Below, piece by piece: positions 7,434-18,831 of a stretch of 34,657 bases of DNA. Below the pieces are notes generated by a model, which saw only the letters and a program-made list of their open reading frames with translations, did not search any database and was not told the origin of the DNA. The stretch covers positions 1-34,657 of the forward strand of contig CAILRB010000029.1 of the NCBI GenBank assembly GCA_903836465.1. The letters are read 5' to 3'. Source of the stretch: an uncultured Chlorobiaceae bacterium (GTDB lineage: Bacteria > Bacteroidota > Chlorobiia > Chlorobiales > Chlorobiaceae). A program made the translations under genes and the position numbers. How positions within the stretch are numbered: the stretch's first letter is position 1; every line of letters starts with the position of its first letter.

Positions 7434-7530
7434 TCTTGGGGGTGCTTAATTTTTTCCGCCACATCTGCGGGGAAAAGAGGAGGCTGAGAGTAGACCCTTA
7501 TAACTTGATGCAGGTAATGCTGACGCAAGA
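7434..7530 (+). promoter_or_regulatory. TPP riboswitch (THI element) controlling thiC
   Basis: The conserved core is readable in order: GGGGTGC, then GGCTGAGA, ACCC, CTTGAT and CAGGTAATGCTGACGCAAGA. P1 pairs TCTTG (7434-7438) with CAAGA (7526-7530). An additional P3-type stem (TTCCGC with GCGGGGAA) lies between the GGGGTGC and GGCTGAGA elements. The family binds thiamine pyrophosphate and switches off thiamine genes. About 80 bases separate it from the preferred thiC ATG. No obvious terminator hairpin is seen there, so the mode of control (termination or initiation) is open. Confidence 0.93.
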
Positions 7531-7538
7531 AAAGATAA

Positions 7539-9245
<1,707 letters not shown>

Positions 9246-9260
9246 CCATGGATGATGAAC

Positions 9261-9299
9261 TGAGAGTGAACAATGTTTGTTGTTTGTTGCCCACTCTCA
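9261..9299. terminator. Possible bidirectional hairpin between thiC and tpiA
   Basis: TGAGAGTG (9261-9268) pairs perfectly with CACTCTCA (9292-9299), and AACAA inside can pair with a TTGTT. It sits between convergent thiC and tpiA, where a shared terminator is expected. There is no good T-run on either side, so it may be a stabilising hairpin only. Confidence 0.35.
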
Positions 9300-9319
9300 A
9301 TTGATCGAATGAGAAGAAT

Positions 9320-10075
9320 TTAAAGCGATGCTGCTTTGACTATAGCAACGAAATCGGCTGCGTTAAGGCTGGCTCCGCCAATCAGGCCGCCGTCAATGTT
9401 TGGCATAGCAAAAAGTTCTACGGCATTGGATGGCTTGACACTTCCACCGTACTGAATCCGAAGTCCCTGAGCGGCAGCATCACCATAGAGTTCAGTAACA
9501 AGTGTGCGTATCTGGAGATGCACCTCTTCAGCCTGCGCAGAGGAGGCTGTTTTTCCGGTACCGATAGCCCAGACAGGCTCATAAGCAACAACAATAGCAC
9601 TGATATCGCTGATACCAGCCAACCCTTCACGTACCTGTGATGAGATAATGGCTTCGGTTACTCCGCTTTCGCGCTCGGCAAGTGTTTCACCGACACAGAG
9701 GATAACCTTAAGCCCTTCTGACAAAGCTTTTTTTACTCTGAGGTTGACGGTCGCATTGGTTTCTCCGAAATACTGACGGCGCTCGGAGTGACCGATAATA
9801 ACTGAGGAACAACCAGCAGCATTGAGCATTCTGGCTGATACTTCGCCAGTATAGGCTCCATCATTTTCGTAATGGCAGTTCTGGGCGACAAGTAGCACGT
9901 CACTTCCATCAATAATCCTTCCGGCAGCTTCCAGAGCCAGAAAAGTTGGCGCTATTCCAACTTCGCAGCCTGAAAAGTTCTCGCCAAGGGCGGCAAGCAC
10001 TTCTGAGGCAAGGGTCTCTGACTCAGCAATGGTATTGTTCATTTTCCAGTTGCCGACAACAATTTTTCTACGCAT
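9320..10075 (-). CDS. tpiA: Triosephosphate isomerase
   Basis: A full-length 251-aa TIM barrel that interconverts dihydroxyacetone phosphate and glyceraldehyde 3-phosphate in glycolysis and gluconeogenesis. The catalytic residues are K11 (GNWKMN), H96 (IIGHSERR) and E166 ([11 protein letters not shown], which begins the mobile lid loop). The phosphate-binding segments YGGSVKP and GGLIGGASL are present near the C-terminus. It begins three bases after the stop of the 74-aa gene upstream, which itself follows greA, so greA, the small gene and tpiA are likely one minus-strand transcript. Nothing unusual. Confidence 0.98.
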   Translation of the reverse strand: MRRKIVVGNWKMNNTIAESETLASEVLAALGENFSGCEVGIAPTFLALEAAGRIIDGSDVLLVAQNCHYENDGAYTGEVSARMLNAAGCSSVIIGHSERRQYFGETNATVNLRVKKALSEGLKVILCVGETLAERESGVTEAIISSQVREGLAGISDISAIVVAYEPVWAIGTGKTASSAQAEEVHLQIRTLVTELYGDAAAQGLRIQYGGSVKPSNAVELFAMPNIDGGLIGGASLNAADFVAIVKAASL

Positions 10076-10078
10076 TTC

Positions 10079-10303
10079 TTAATATTCTGTTTTTACATCA
10101 TAATAGATCCGGTCAATCTGATCTACAGTGAACCGGTGTTTTCCTGAACGAGCATCCTTGACTTCAACTTCGTTACTGCCGACAGAGATGACTCTGCCAT
10201 GCCACACTCTTGCCTCTTTGGTCACCAGGTTAATTTCACGATTCAGCAACTCCTGATTGCCGCCGATACTCTCCTGACGATAGATGATTTGACGTTTCCC
10301 CAT
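10079..10303 (-). CDS. Conserved small protein of unknown function, possibly Sm-like
   Basis: A 74-aa, mostly polar protein (start MGKRQIIYRQESIGGNQE). I cannot assign a family. Residues about 20-70 (REINLVTKEARVWHGRVISV, then SNEVEVKDARSGKHRFTVDQ and IDRIYYD) alternate charged and beta-prone stretches, with a gly-x-val turn and a closing I-x-x-I-Y strand, in a pattern like a small Sm/SH3-type barrel. That structural reading is inference. There is no signal peptide or membrane helix. It lies 23 bases after greA and 3 bases before tpiA, so it is surely co-transcribed. The tight packing between two core genes argues for a real, conserved gene rather than a chance frame. Confidence 0.75.
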   Translation of the reverse strand: MGKRQIIYRQESIGGNQELLNREINLVTKEARVWHGRVISVGSNEVEVKDARSGKHRFTVDQIDRIYYDVKTEY

Positions 10304-10326
10304 GGGATAGCTGGTTTAATTTGCCC

Positions 10327-10806
10327 TTATTTAACGAAAATCTCCAATATCTCATAATGAAGTTCACCTTTCGGCACAACTACCTTAACTTTTTCACCGA
10401 CAGCCTTTCCAATAAGCGCCCTTCCTACAGGAGAGCGAACGGAAATCTTCCCCATATCGGTATCGGCCTCTTCTGAAGAGACCAGTGTATATTCAATGAT
10501 CTCATTTGGATCATCGAGATTACGCAGCTTTACAGAGGTGAGAATATAAACCTTGTCGGTCTTGATATGTTTCGGATCAAGAATGGTTGCTGAGGCAAGC
10601 TTGTTTTCAAGATCGGCTATGCGCGCTTCCGTATGTGACTGCTCTTCTCGTGCCGCATCGTATTCCGCATTTTCACTGAGATCACCATGAGCCCTTGCTT
10701 CGGCAATTTTTTCCAGAACTTCCCGTCTGGTTTGATGAACCAGCACATACAACTCCTCTTTCAGCCGGTTGTATCCATCATTTGTCAGGTAAATTCTGTC
10801 AGTCAT
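10327..10806 (-). CDS. greA: Transcription elongation factor GreA
   Basis: The 159-aa protein enters the secondary channel of RNA polymerase and stimulates cleavage of backtracked RNA. The N-terminal coiled coil (about 8-75) contains the acidic tip motif [16 protein letters not shown] near 41-56, with the family's D-x-S-E-N-A-E-Y residues. The C-terminal FKBP-like domain (about 82-158) has the typical [18 protein letters not shown] segment. Length is normal. It heads the small operon with the 74-aa gene and tpiA. The upstream gap contains the htrA terminator, so greA probably has its own promoter there, which I could not pin down. Confidence 0.97.
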   Translation of the reverse strand: MTDRIYLTNDGYNRLKEELYVLVHQTRREVLEKIAEARAHGDLSENAEYDAAREEQSHTEARIADLENKLASATILDPKHIKTDKVYILTSVKLRNLDDPNEIIEYTLVSSEEADTDMGKISVRSPVGRALIGKAVGEKVKVVVPKGELHYEILEIFVK

Positions 10807-10880
10807 CTCTTGTGTCGTTTTTGTTCAAAAAATATGAAAATAACCCCATAAACACGATGTGCGCAAACGGACAGTATTGC

Positions 10881-10923
10881 AAACAAAAAAAAGTAAAGTC
10901 AGCGGCAAATAGCTGACTTTACT
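10881..10923 (-). terminator. Intrinsic terminator of the trpE-htrA transcript
   Basis: AGTAAAGTCAGC (10892-10903) and GCTGACTTTACT (10912-10923) form a perfect 12-bp stem with an 8-base loop. Read on the minus strand the stem is followed by a run of T (complement of the A-run at 10885-10891). It lies about 40 bases downstream of the htrA stop and separates htrA from greA. Confidence 0.9.
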
Positions 10924-10965
10924 CAAAAGTAATGTACAATTCTTAATCCTTCAGGCAAAAAAAGT

Positions 10966-12486
10966 TTACACATTAAACGCGAAATAAATTTTACTTCCTG
11001 CCCGCTCAACAAGCAGAAACAACAGGTCGCCTTTTTTGAGGTTTTTTACATTGGCATTATAACCTGCCAATGAAGTGACCTCCTGCTTGTTCACCGAAAG
11101 AATAAGATCGCCCGGGCGCAAACCTGCTCGATAGGCATTGGAGGCAGGTGCCATGGCCGTAATAACAACTTTGCCTGAAGAGGGCTTCAGCTTCAGTTTC
11201 TGCGCTGTCTCGGCAGTAAGCTCATCCGCCCTGAAGCCAAGAACAGTACTAACCTTTTCCCCTGCTTCTGTCCGGGATGCATCAGCAACTCTGGTTGCCA
11301 CCTGCTCTTCAAGACGAACAGTAAAATTTTTTACACTCCCATCCCTGAGCACCTTGAGATTTATTGTTGATCCAGGCGCCTTACCGGCAATGGCATTCCG
11401 AAGAGAAACACTGCTCGTAACCTTTACCCCATTAAAGTCAAGGATAACATCACCAGTTTTCACTCCGCTTTTTGCTGCAGGACTTCCTTCTACTACCGTT
11501 CCAACCAATGCCCCTTCACCCACCTTCAGATGCATGGCTGTTGCCAGATTATCATCAATATCCTGAAGCGTGACACCCAGATAAGATCTGGTCACCTTGC
11601 CAGTAGTAATAAGTGAGGTCAGCACCGCTTTGGCCATATTCGATGGCACGGCAAAACCTATCCCCTCGAACCCGCCTGTACGGCTTGCTATGGCAGTATT
11701 AACCCCAACAAGCTCACCGTTGATGTTGACAAGAGGACCACCGGAATTACCGGGATTAATAGCAGCATCGGTCTGTATGAAATCCTCATAATCGGCAAGG
11801 CCGACATTTGCCCGGCCTTTGGCGCTTACAATCCCCTGGGTCACTGTCCTCGCAAGATTTTCACCAAGGGGGCTGCCGATTGCGATGACCCATTCACCAA
11901 CCCTGAGTTTGTCACTGTCGCCGATAACAATTGGTTTCAGTCCTTTTACATTAACCTTGATAACGGCAATGTCAGTCTTCGGGTCTGAACCAATAACTTT
12001 CGCATCAATTTTACGATTATCCGACGTTCTGACATACACGACATCAGCACCATCAATAACATGATTATTGGTAAGAATATAACCGTCGGCAGTCACAATA
12101 ACCCCTGATCCGAGACCTCGCTGAACCTCTTTGCGGCCATTATTGAGTGCTCCACCCCCCTGCATTCCAAACATGTCATCAAAAGGACTTCCGAAAAAGC
12201 TGAAGGGGGAAAATATCCGCTGATTAACGGTTTTTTCAGTAAAAATCGTCACCACTGAAGGAGTTGCCGACTCGGCAATCTGCACAAATGCCTCGTTAAA
12301 GCTCTTCAGCGACTGAATCGGGTAGTTTTCAATATTGCTCGTTGCCGTAGCAAAATTCGGCTTGCTGGAGAGACTTGTCCCGTTAAAGGAGAGGTTAAAT
12401 TCCAGGTTGGAAAAGATAAGAGCGCCTACGGCAACACCAGCAAAAACCAGAAACAGATATTTCACGAATGATTGTTTCTTTTTCAT
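10966..12486 (-). CDS. htrA: HtrA/DegP-family periplasmic serine protease
   Basis: A 506-aa Do-like protease/chaperone for misfolded envelope proteins. An N-terminal hydrophobic segment (about 10-27, YLFLVFAGVAVGALIF) acts as signal peptide or anchor. The trypsin-like domain has the triad H142 (TNNHVIDGADV), D172 (PKTDIAVIKV) and S248 (INPGNSGGPLVN). Two PDZ domains follow: about 300-390 (RSYLGVTLQDI, then SPAAKSGVKTGDVIL) and about 415-505 (AYRAGLRPGDLILSVN). A Phe/Gly-rich LA-loop region (near 90-117) precedes the catalytic core, typical of DegP/DegQ. It lies 20 bases after trpE on the same strand and ends before a strong terminator, so the two are likely co-transcribed, a pairing with no obvious functional link. 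The DegP versus DegQ subtype is not decidable here. Confidence 0.96.
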   Translation of the reverse strand: MKKKQSFVKYLFLVFAGVAVGALIFSNLEFNLSFNGTSLSSKPNFATATSNIENYPIQSLKSFNEAFVQIAESATPSVVTIFTEKTVNQRIFSPFSFFGSPFDDMFGMQGGGALNNGRKEVQRGLGSGVIVTADGYILTNNHVIDGADVVYVRTSDNRKIDAKVIGSDPKTDIAVIKVNVKGLKPIVIGDSDKLRVGEWVIAIGSPLGENLARTVTQGIVSAKGRANVGLADYEDFIQTDAAINPGNSGGPLVNINGELVGVNTAIASRTGGFEGIGFAVPSNMAKAVLTSLITTGKVTRSYLGVTLQDIDDNLATAMHLKVGEGALVGTVVEGSPAAKSGVKTGDVILDFNGVKVTSSVSLRNAIAGKAPGSTINLKVLRDGSVKNFTVRLEEQVATRVADASRTEAGEKVSTVLGFRADELTAETAQKLKLKPSSGKVVITAMAPASNAYRAGLRPGDLILSVNKQEVTSLAGYNANVKNLKKGDLLFLLVERAGSKIYFAFNV

Positions 12487-12506
12487 CGGGAATAGGGTTA
12501 ATCGTT

Positions 12507-14003
12507 TTAATCTTTCGCTAAAGCCTCAATAGTTTCAACAGCCGTGATCCCTGCCTTCATTTTATTCATCGTTTCTTCATATTCTGCCTCTGGCCGTGAA
12601 TCAGCAACAATACCTCCTGCAGCCTGGAAATAAATGGTCTTATTTTTGACAACCATAGTACGGATTGCAATTGCCGTCGTGAGATTCCCTTTGAAATCAA
12701 GGAAGCCCACCGCACCACCGTACAAACCACGTTTTTCCTTTTCAAGCTCGTAAATGATCTCCATGGCACGAACTTTAGGAGCACCGGTGAGCGTACCAGC
12801 AGGGAAACAGGACCAAAACGCATCCATGGTGCCAAGATCGTCCCGAAGCTCACCCCTAACATTACTGACAATATGCATCACATGCGAATATTTTTCAATA
12901 CCCATCATCTCATTCGTCTCGACCGTGCCGATTTTGGCAATTCTGCCGATATCGTTCCTGCTCAAATCAATAAGCATCAGGTGCTCGGCAAGCTCTTTTT
13001 CATCGGCAAGCAACTCGCGGGCATTGCGCTCATCTTCCTCAAACGTGCTGCCGCGATGCCGTGTTCCAGCAATTGGGCGGGTATCAACCATGCGCCGACC
13101 ATTGCTGTCGCGCTCAACCTTCACCAGCAATTCAGGTGATGATCCAACAATCTCAAACTCCTTCATGTGAAAATAGTACAAATAGGGAGAAGGATTGATG
13201 GTTCTCAGCATCCGGTATACATCGAAAGGTCGTGTATGAAGAGGACGACGGAGACGCTGTGAAATCTGTACCTGAAAAATATCTCCTGCAAGGATATACT
13301 CTTTGGCCTTGTTTACCTTCTCCAGGTACTCAGTCTTCGTTGTATTGGAAACTACCAACTCAGGCTGTTCGGCCCTGAACGCAATCTCATCACGACCAAG
13401 CGGCCGGAACATCTGTTCAGCAATCAACTCTATTTTTTTCAGTGCTGCAGGCTTGTCGCTCTCATCAAGATAATTGGAGACAACAAAAACCTTGCGCATG
13501 ACATTGTCAAAAACAACAAGCGTATCACAGAAGAGAAGAAAAATATCAGGCATACCTGCAGGATCGGCCTGTTCAGGCTGAGGAATCTGTTCAACAAGAT
13601 GCATGGCATCGTAGCCGAAATAACCGAAAACACCAGAGGTGATCATCTGTGGTGATCCGTTTTTTTTCCGTGGTATCTCTTCGGTATCAAATGCGGCAAT
13701 ACAACGGTCAATCTTCAGACGAAGATTCTTCTCTCCCCCGGCAATCTCTCGGAGATCACAGAATTTTTCATCACGGATCTCCAGGTCAGCCAACCCGTCA
13801 ACTGAGCCTTTAAGGATGGCAACGGGATCTATGGCAATATAGGAAAAGCGGGCAAGATGCTCTTCCCCCTCAACCGACTCAAGCAGGCAGGAAAAAGGGC
13901 GCTTCAGCTTCAGATAGACTGAAACCGGTGTTTCGGTGTCGGCATGTATCTCCCTGAAAAGCGGTTTGAGAAGGTAGGGCACATGCCGTTGATGTAATGG
14001 CAT
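12507..14003 (-). CDS. trpE: Anthranilate synthase component I
   Basis: This 498-aa enzyme makes anthranilate from chorismate and ammonia/glutamine, the first step to tryptophan. LLES near residues 40-43 is the tryptophan feedback-binding motif and favours TrpE over the related PabB. The chorismate-binding domain (about 225-490) shows GDIFQVQISQR, PIAGTRHRG, DLSRNDIGRI, CFPAGTLTGAPKVRAMEI and GGIVADSRPEAEYEE. Length is normal. trpG and the other trp genes are not in this window, so the pathway is split here. It shares a 112-base divergent upstream region with the plus-strand gene at 14116. I see no leader peptide or Trp attenuator in that short gap. Confidence 0.96.
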   Translation of the reverse strand: MPLHQRHVPYLLKPLFREIHADTETPVSVYLKLKRPFSCLLESVEGEEHLARFSYIAIDPVAILKGSVDGLADLEIRDEKFCDLREIAGGEKNLRLKIDRCIAAFDTEEIPRKKNGSPQMITSGVFGYFGYDAMHLVEQIPQPEQADPAGMPDIFLLFCDTLVVFDNVMRKVFVVSNYLDESDKPAALKKIELIAEQMFRPLGRDEIAFRAEQPELVVSNTTKTEYLEKVNKAKEYILAGDIFQVQISQRLRRPLHTRPFDVYRMLRTINPSPYLYYFHMKEFEIVGSSPELLVKVERDSNGRRMVDTRPIAGTRHRGSTFEEDERNARELLADEKELAEHLMLIDLSRNDIGRIAKIGTVETNEMMGIEKYSHVMHIVSNVRGELRDDLGTMDAFWSCFPAGTLTGAPKVRAMEIIYELEKEKRGLYGGAVGFLDFKGNLTTAIAIRTMVVKNKTIYFQAAGGIVADSRPEAEYEETMNKMKAGITAVETIEALAKD

Positions 14004-14115
14004 AAAAAGAGAAAACTGAATTAATTATTGATACACGGTAATAAAGAAAAAAATTTTGTATCGTGAAAAAAGAACTCCGGTGATACCCTCCGGAAACGGT
14101 AGAAACCAGGAAAAA

Positions 14116-14544
14116 ATGACGCCCCGATTTCCAGCAAAGCATTTCGTGACAAACTGGCTTAAGGCGCTCATGCTCTCCCCTGGAGTACTTTTTCCTGCAG
14201 GATATCTTTTCGTTTATCTCTCCACCAATATCTTTCTGAATGCCAATTTCAAAAAGAACCTTGCGCAATCCGTTAATCAGGCAACAGGTAATACATGGCG
14301 GGTAAGCATCAAATCACTGAAATCAGGTTTGATTCTTGACTCTGTCACTCTCAATGATATCGAACTCACGCCAACCGGAAAACCTGAACCTCATCAGCAA
14401 AATTTCGGTCACACGATTACCATACAAAACCTCGAAATACCCTGCCCGAACCTGGAGAAACTTCTTTTCAGCCCCAACGAACGGCTCTTATCAACCCAGG
14501 TGATCTGCAAAAAAATTCTGGCTGATGATCGTATCGCTCAGTGA
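14116..14544 (+). CDS. Small membrane-anchored protein of unknown function
   Basis: A 142-aa protein with one N-terminal membrane segment (about 17-40, ALMLSPGVLFPAGYLFVYLS). A soluble, beta-rich tail follows, with repeats of the type VSIKSLKSGLILDSVTLNDI and ITIQNLEIPCPNLEKLLFSP. This pattern resembles the first module of AsmA-like or lipid-transfer proteins, though the protein is far too short to be a full one; the resemblance is inference. The ATG at 14116 is preferred to an upstream frame start at 14056 because an AGG lies five bases before it (CCAGGAAAAA). It is the only plus-strand gene in the core block. It diverges from trpE and overlaps the end of lepB tail-to-tail by seven bases. 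Confidence 0.65.
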   Translation: MTPRFPAKHFVTNWLKALMLSPGVLFPAGYLFVYLSTNIFLNANFKKNLAQSVNQATGNTWRVSIKSLKSGLILDSVTLNDIELTPTGKPEPHQQNFGHTITIQNLEIPCPNLEKLLFSPNERLLSTQVICKKILADDRIAQ

Positions 14545-15368
14545 ACCATCAACCCGGGCCGATTCCATCGGATAGAACCCAGTTTGCCAAAAGGATCCGT
14601 CAGTAACGACAGATCAGGGTCCCATGACCAATAGACCATCAACGCCTTGCCGACCAGATCTTTTTCAGGCAAAAATCCCCAGAAACGACTGTCGAGACTG
14701 TTATCGCGGTTATCGCCCATTGCAAAGTAGTAGTTTTCGTGAACAATGTATTGCTGAGTCGGAGAACCATCAACAAAAACCTCCCTCCCCTGTAAACTCA
14801 CCTCGTGTCCCTCATCGGCAATAAGCGAGCTGTAAAGTGTAAACGTTGCTGCTGTCAATCGAACAACATCGCCTTTGCGCGGAATACGTATCGGCCCGTA
14901 ATTGTCCTTGTTGTAATTGGAATACTGAGGAAAAATCATGTAATCCCCTTCTCCTGCAGGTACACGACTGCCGATAAACTGTGCATGTTCGGGAAGAACC
15001 ACCGGTTTCTTGTTAATCATGAGCTGCTGGTCATGAATCTCAAGGGTATCTCCACTCAAGCCGACACAACGCTTGATATAGTTCAGTGAACGATCTTTGG
15101 GATATTTGAAGACAATAATATCGTTATGCTTAACCTTTTCAACTCCCGGAAGACGAATTTCGGTAAAGGGTATTTTCGGACCATAAATATATTTGTTGAC
15201 AAAAAGAAAATCACCGGCAAGCAGCGTATTCTCCATCGATCCTGTTGGAATACGGTACGATTCCACCACAAAAACCCGAAGTACGGTAGCAAATATCGCA
15301 GCTATAACCAGGGCTTCAAACCACTCCCGTGAATGTTTCTTTTCCGGTTTACCTTTCTGAGTATTCAA
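14538..15368 (-). CDS. lepB: Signal peptidase I
   Basis: The 276-aa membrane protease cleaves Sec and Tat signal peptides. One N-terminal transmembrane helix (about 17-35, EALVIAAIFATVLRVFVVES) precedes box B with the catalytic serine S44 (IPTGSMENTL). The general-base lysine is K99 (YIKRCVGLSGD). Box E, GDNRDNSLDSRFWGF, lies near the C-terminal part. A longer middle section with EHAQFIGSRVPAGEGDYMIF is compatible with the larger Gram-negative type enzymes. It follows lepA by 51 bases, the classic lepA-lepB order. Its 3' end overlaps the stop of the opposite-strand gene at 14116-14544. Confidence 0.96.
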   Translation of the reverse strand: MNTQKGKPEKKHSREWFEALVIAAIFATVLRVFVVESYRIPTGSMENTLLAGDFLFVNKYIYGPKIPFTEIRLPGVEKVKHNDIIVFKYPKDRSLNYIKRCVGLSGDTLEIHDQQLMINKKPVVLPEHAQFIGSRVPAGEGDYMIFPQYSNYNKDNYGPIRIPRKGDVVRLTAATFTLYSSLIADEGHEVSLQGREVFVDGSPTQQYIVHENYYFAMGDNRDNSLDSRFWGFLPEKDLVGKALMVYWSWDPDLSLLTDPFGKLGSIRWNRPGLMVH

Positions 15369-15419
15369 TACTGTAGCAATTTATACGTTAAAAAAATTTC
15401 ATCGAATCAGGCTTATACT

Positions 15420-17237
15420 CTATTCATCAATGTTCAATAATGCCAGGAATGCCTCCTGCGGAACCTCGACCCTGCCAACCTGCTTCATTCTCTTTTTACC
15501 CTCTTTCTGTTTTTCAAGCAACTTGCGCTTTCGGCTGATATCACCGCCATAGCATTTGGCCAGCACGTTTTTGCGCATCGCTGAAATGGTTTCGCGTGAA
15601 ATCACCTTGCTGCCGATTGCCGCCTGAATCGCCACTTCATACATCTGCTTCGGGATAATTCCTTTCAGTTTCAGGCAGAGCTTCTTCCCCCAGTCATAAG
15701 CCTTTGAGCGGTGCACCACAATAGAGAGAGCATCGACCGTGTCGCCATTGAGCAGTACATCAAGTTTGACCAGATCAGACTCACGGTAGCCAATATACTC
15801 GTAATCCATTGAGGCGTAGCCTTTTGAAATGGATTTGAGCCTGTCGTGAAAATCAAAAACGATTTCTGCCAGAGGAAACTCAAAATGCATGATCACCCTG
15901 GTAACATCAAGATAATCGGTATTTTTGTACTCGCCCCGGCGCTCTATGCCGAGTTTCATGATATTGCCGATATAGTCGGCAAGCGTAATGATCTGCATGG
16001 TCACATAAGGCTCTTCAACAAGGCCGATGCGACCCGTCTCAGGCATTTTGGAGGGATTGTCGACAATAACAATTTCCCCGTTGGTCATCACAACCCGGTA
16101 CTCTACATTGGGAACCGTGGTGATGATATTGACCCCGTACTCCCGCTCAAGACGCTCCTGGATAATCTCCATGTGGAGCAGTCCGAGAAATCCGCATCGG
16201 AAGCCGAAACCAAGAGCAACTGACGTTTCAGGAGTATAAACCAGTGATGCATCATTCAGCGCAAGCTTTTCAAGCGACTCACGAAGATCCTCAAATTCAT
16301 TGGAGTTGATCGGGTAGAGGCCGCTGAACACCATCGGCTTGACATCCTTGTAGCCAGCCAGACGCTCGCTTGCCGGATTATCGACAAGAGTTACCGTATC
16401 ACCGACTTTGGCATCCTTGACATCCTTGATGGAGCAAATCAGATAACCGACATCTCCCGATTCAAGCAAATCTTTCGGCTGCCGCTTCATGCTCATGGTG
16501 CCAATCTCATCGGCAAGAAAAATCTTGTCGCTGGCAAAAAACTTGACCCTGTCACCCTTTCTCAGTGAACCCTCAACAATACGGAGGTATACTACCGCAC
16601 CGCGATAAGAATCAAAAACAGAATCAAAAATAAGCGCCCGCAGGGGCAGATGATTATTGTCGGCAGGATGAGGAATACGCGCAACAATGGCCTCCATCAG
16701 CTCACTCACCCCGATACCGGCTTTTGCCGACACCTGAAGAATCTCCTCACGTTTGACTCCCATAAGATCCATGACCTGACGGGCAACACCTTCAACATCC
16801 GATGAGGGAAGATCGATTTTATTGATAACCGGAATAATATCAAGACCGGCATCAATGGCCAGATAGAGATTGGCAATGGTCTGGGCCTCTACACCCTGGG
16901 TCGCATCAACGATAAGAAGAGCACCTTCACAGGCTGCAAGGGAGCGTGAAACCTCATAGCTGAAGTCGACATGGCCGGGAGTATCGATAAGGTTCAACGT
17001 ATATTGCAACCCGTCGGCAGCCTTGTATTTCATCTGGATGGCATGGCTTTTGATGGTAATGCCCCGCTCCCGCTCAAGGTCCATATCATCAAGAACCTGT
17101 GCAGAGGCCATCTGGGTACGATCAAGCGTATGCGTTATTTCCAGCAGGCGGTCGGCCAGCGTGGATTTTCCATGATCGATATGCGCGATAATGCAGAAGT
17201 TTCTGATACGGCTGACTTCTGTACTGGACAAGGCCAT
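15420..17237 (-). CDS. lepA: Elongation factor 4 (LepA), ribosomal back-translocase GTPase
   Basis: A 605-aa translational GTPase. G1 is AHIDHGKST (18-26), G2 lies in [11 protein letters not shown]3 is DTPGHVDF and G4 is NKIDL. Domains II, III and V resemble EF-G. The LepA-specific C-terminal domain is present, with [20 protein letters not shown] and [20 protein letters not shown]. There is no EF-G domain IV, as expected for the family. LepA acts on ribosomes and membranes and influences translation initiation or stalled elongation. lepB follows 51 bases on. fmt ends 78 bases upstream on the same strand, so def-fmt-lepA-lepB may be one long translation/secretion transcript. Confidence 0.98.
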   Translation of the reverse strand: MALSSTEVSRIRNFCIIAHIDHGKSTLADRLLEITHTLDRTQMASAQVLDDMDLERERGITIKSHAIQMKYKAADGLQYTLNLIDTPGHVDFSYEVSRSLAACEGALLIVDATQGVEAQTIANLYLAIDAGLDIIPVINKIDLPSSDVEGVARQVMDLMGVKREEILQVSAKAGIGVSELMEAIVARIPHPADNNHLPLRALIFDSVFDSYRGAVVYLRIVEGSLRKGDRVKFFASDKIFLADEIGTMSMKRQPKDLLESGDVGYLICSIKDVKDAKVGDTVTLVDNPASERLAGYKDVKPMVFSGLYPINSNEFEDLRESLEKLALNDASLVYTPETSVALGFGFRCGFLGLLHMEIIQERLEREYGVNIITTVPNVEYRVVMTNGEIVIVDNPSKMPETGRIGLVEEPYVTMQIITLADYIGNIMKLGIERRGEYKNTDYLDVTRVIMHFEFPLAEIVFDFHDRLKSISKGYASMDYEYIGYRESDLVKLDVLLNGDTVDALSIVVHRSKAYDWGKKLCLKLKGIIPKQMYEVAIQAAIGSKVISRETISAMRKNVLAKCYGGDISRKRKLLEKQKEGKKRMKQVGRVEVPQEAFLALLNIDE

Positions 17238-17315
17238 AAAAAGGGCGTTTGATTCTTGTGAAAATTCAAGGTGAGGAATATAAGCAAATATTACGATTGT
17301 GACATTGCAGAGCTG

Positions 17316-18260
17316 TTACACAAAAAACAGAGTCTCTGCGTCATGACGGAAGCCTCTGAGAAATTCAGATGCCTCCATGGGTTTGCGCCCTTCAAGCTGC
17401 AGGGACAACAGCTCAAGCCAGCCGTCGCTTCCGCTTGCATAGAGTCTGCTCTTGTCGGAAAGCAAGGTTCCGGGAGACGCTGATGGGATCTCGATTGAAA
17501 GCGCAGCTGGACATGCGCTGAATATCTTCATGGTTTTCCCCTGGAAAGTTGTCCATGCCGCAGGTTTCAAGGCCAGACCCCGGATAAAATCATTGATAGC
17601 CGTCACCGGCTGCGACCAGTTGATTCGCGTATTATCACGAGTAAGCTTGGGAGCCCTTGAAGCAAGTGCATCATTCTGCCCGGAGACCTTGACACTGCCA
17701 TCGGCTATTTGATGCAGCGTCTGAACAACAACCCGGGCTCCAATTTCCGAGAGACGACGGGTCAGACTGGTTGCATTTTCATCGGGGGCTATCGGCGTTT
17801 TTTCCTGAAAAATGATATTGCCGGTGTCAACACGCTGCTGTAAAAAAAATGTTGTGACACCGGTTTCCTTTTCTCCTTTGATGACAGACCAGTTGATGGG
17901 GGCAGCACCCCGATAGGCCGGTAAAAGCGAAGCATGCAGATTGAAGGCACCAAGAGCAGCCTGTTCATAGACGGCAGGCGGCAGGATACGGAATGCGGCA
18001 ACGACAATAACATCAGGCCTTTGTGCAGCAACAGCGGCAGCAAAATCCGGATCAGTGACATCATCAACCTCATACACCGGAAGCCCGAGAGCAAGAGCTG
18101 CCCTTTTTACCACAGATGGTTCAGGATCGGAATGCTTATTCTTGCGAGGCTTGTCCTTTCCCGTAACTACAAGCACAAGCTCGAACGCACTGTTTTCAGC
18201 AGCAATAGCCTGCAACGAGGGAACAGCAAACTGAGGGGTTCCCATAAAAATAATCCGCAT
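17316..18260 (-). CDS. fmt: Methionyl-tRNA formyltransferase
   Basis: The 314-aa enzyme formylates Met-tRNAfMet using 10-formyl-tetrahydrofolate. The start [17 protein letters not shown] is family-typical. N107 and H109 ([13 protein letters not shown]) and D145 (QRVDTG) form the active site. A C-terminal OB-like domain (about 205-314) binds tRNA. The open frame extends three codons up to a TTG at 18269, but the ATG at 18260 begins exactly where the family does, with a GAG a few bases before it, and is preferred. It follows def by 22 bases, so the deformylase and formyltransferase that act in sequence on nascent proteins are made together. Confidence 0.96.
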   Translation of the reverse strand: MRIIFMGTPQFAVPSLQAIAAENSAFELVLVVTGKDKPRKNKHSDPEPSVVKRAALALGLPVYEVDDVTDPDFAAAVAAQRPDVIVVAAFRILPPAVYEQAALGAFNLHASLLPAYRGAAPINWSVIKGEKETGVTTFFLQQRVDTGNIIFQEKTPIAPDENATSLTRRLSEIGARVVVQTLHQIADGSVKVSGQNDALASRAPKLTRDNTRINWSQPVTAINDFIRGLALKPAAWTTFQGKTMKIFSACPAALSIEIPSASPGTLLSDKSRLYASGSDGWLELLSLQLEGRKPMEASEFLRGFRHDAETLFFV

Positions 18261-18282
18261 AACACTCAAGAAGGTTTAGATA

Positions 18283-18831
18283 TCAAAACAACACACGAGT
18301 AACGACCGGATAGGCCGCATTGACAACACCTGAGGCAAGAGCCGCCAGCTCTTTCTGGATTTTTCGCCGATCACGCTTTTCCAGCCGGTCAACGAAAAGC
18401 GTCCCGTCAAGATGATCAATCTCATGCTGAAGCACCCTTGCAACCATACCGGAAAAATCACCAATATGCTCGTCAAAATGCTCATCGCGGTATTTCAACG
18501 TAAGAGAAGCAGGACGCACTACATCTCCCTGAACACCAGGAACACTCAAGCACCCCTCCTCCATATCATTATAACCCCTGAACGCAAGAATATGAGGATT
18601 AATAACCACCATCGGCTTCACATTTTCATAATCACTCAAACACGAAACATCAAGCACCAGAAGCCGCAGAGAATGCCCCACCTGTGGCGCTGCCAAACCA
18701 ATACCCGCAGCATTGCGCATCGACTCAAACATCGACCCCACAAGCTCCTCAATCGCATCATCAACACCCTTCAACGGCTTGGCTTTCCGTCGAAGAACAT
18801 CATCACTGTAAATAGTAATCGGTAATATCAT
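18283..18831 (-). CDS. def: Peptide deformylase
   Basis: The 182-aa metalloenzyme removes the formyl group from new N-termini. All three motifs are complete: GIGLAAPQ (43-50), EGCLSVPG with metal ligand C94, and QHEIDHLDG with H136, catalytic E137 and H140. The last 30 residues (KRDRRKIQKELAALASGVVN) form a C-terminal helix usual for Gram-negative type 1 enzymes. It is the first gene of the def-fmt pair. The 413-base region upstream is shared with the divergent plus-strand gene at 19245. Confidence 0.97.
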   Translation of the reverse strand: MILPITIYSDDVLRRKAKPLKGVDDAIEELVGSMFESMRNAAGIGLAAPQVGHSLRLLVLDVSCLSDYENVKPMVVINPHILAFRGYNDMEEGCLSVPGVQGDVVRPASLTLKYRDEHFDEHIGDFSGMVARVLQHEIDHLDGTLFVDRLEKRDRRKIQKELAALASGVVNAAYPVVTRVLF

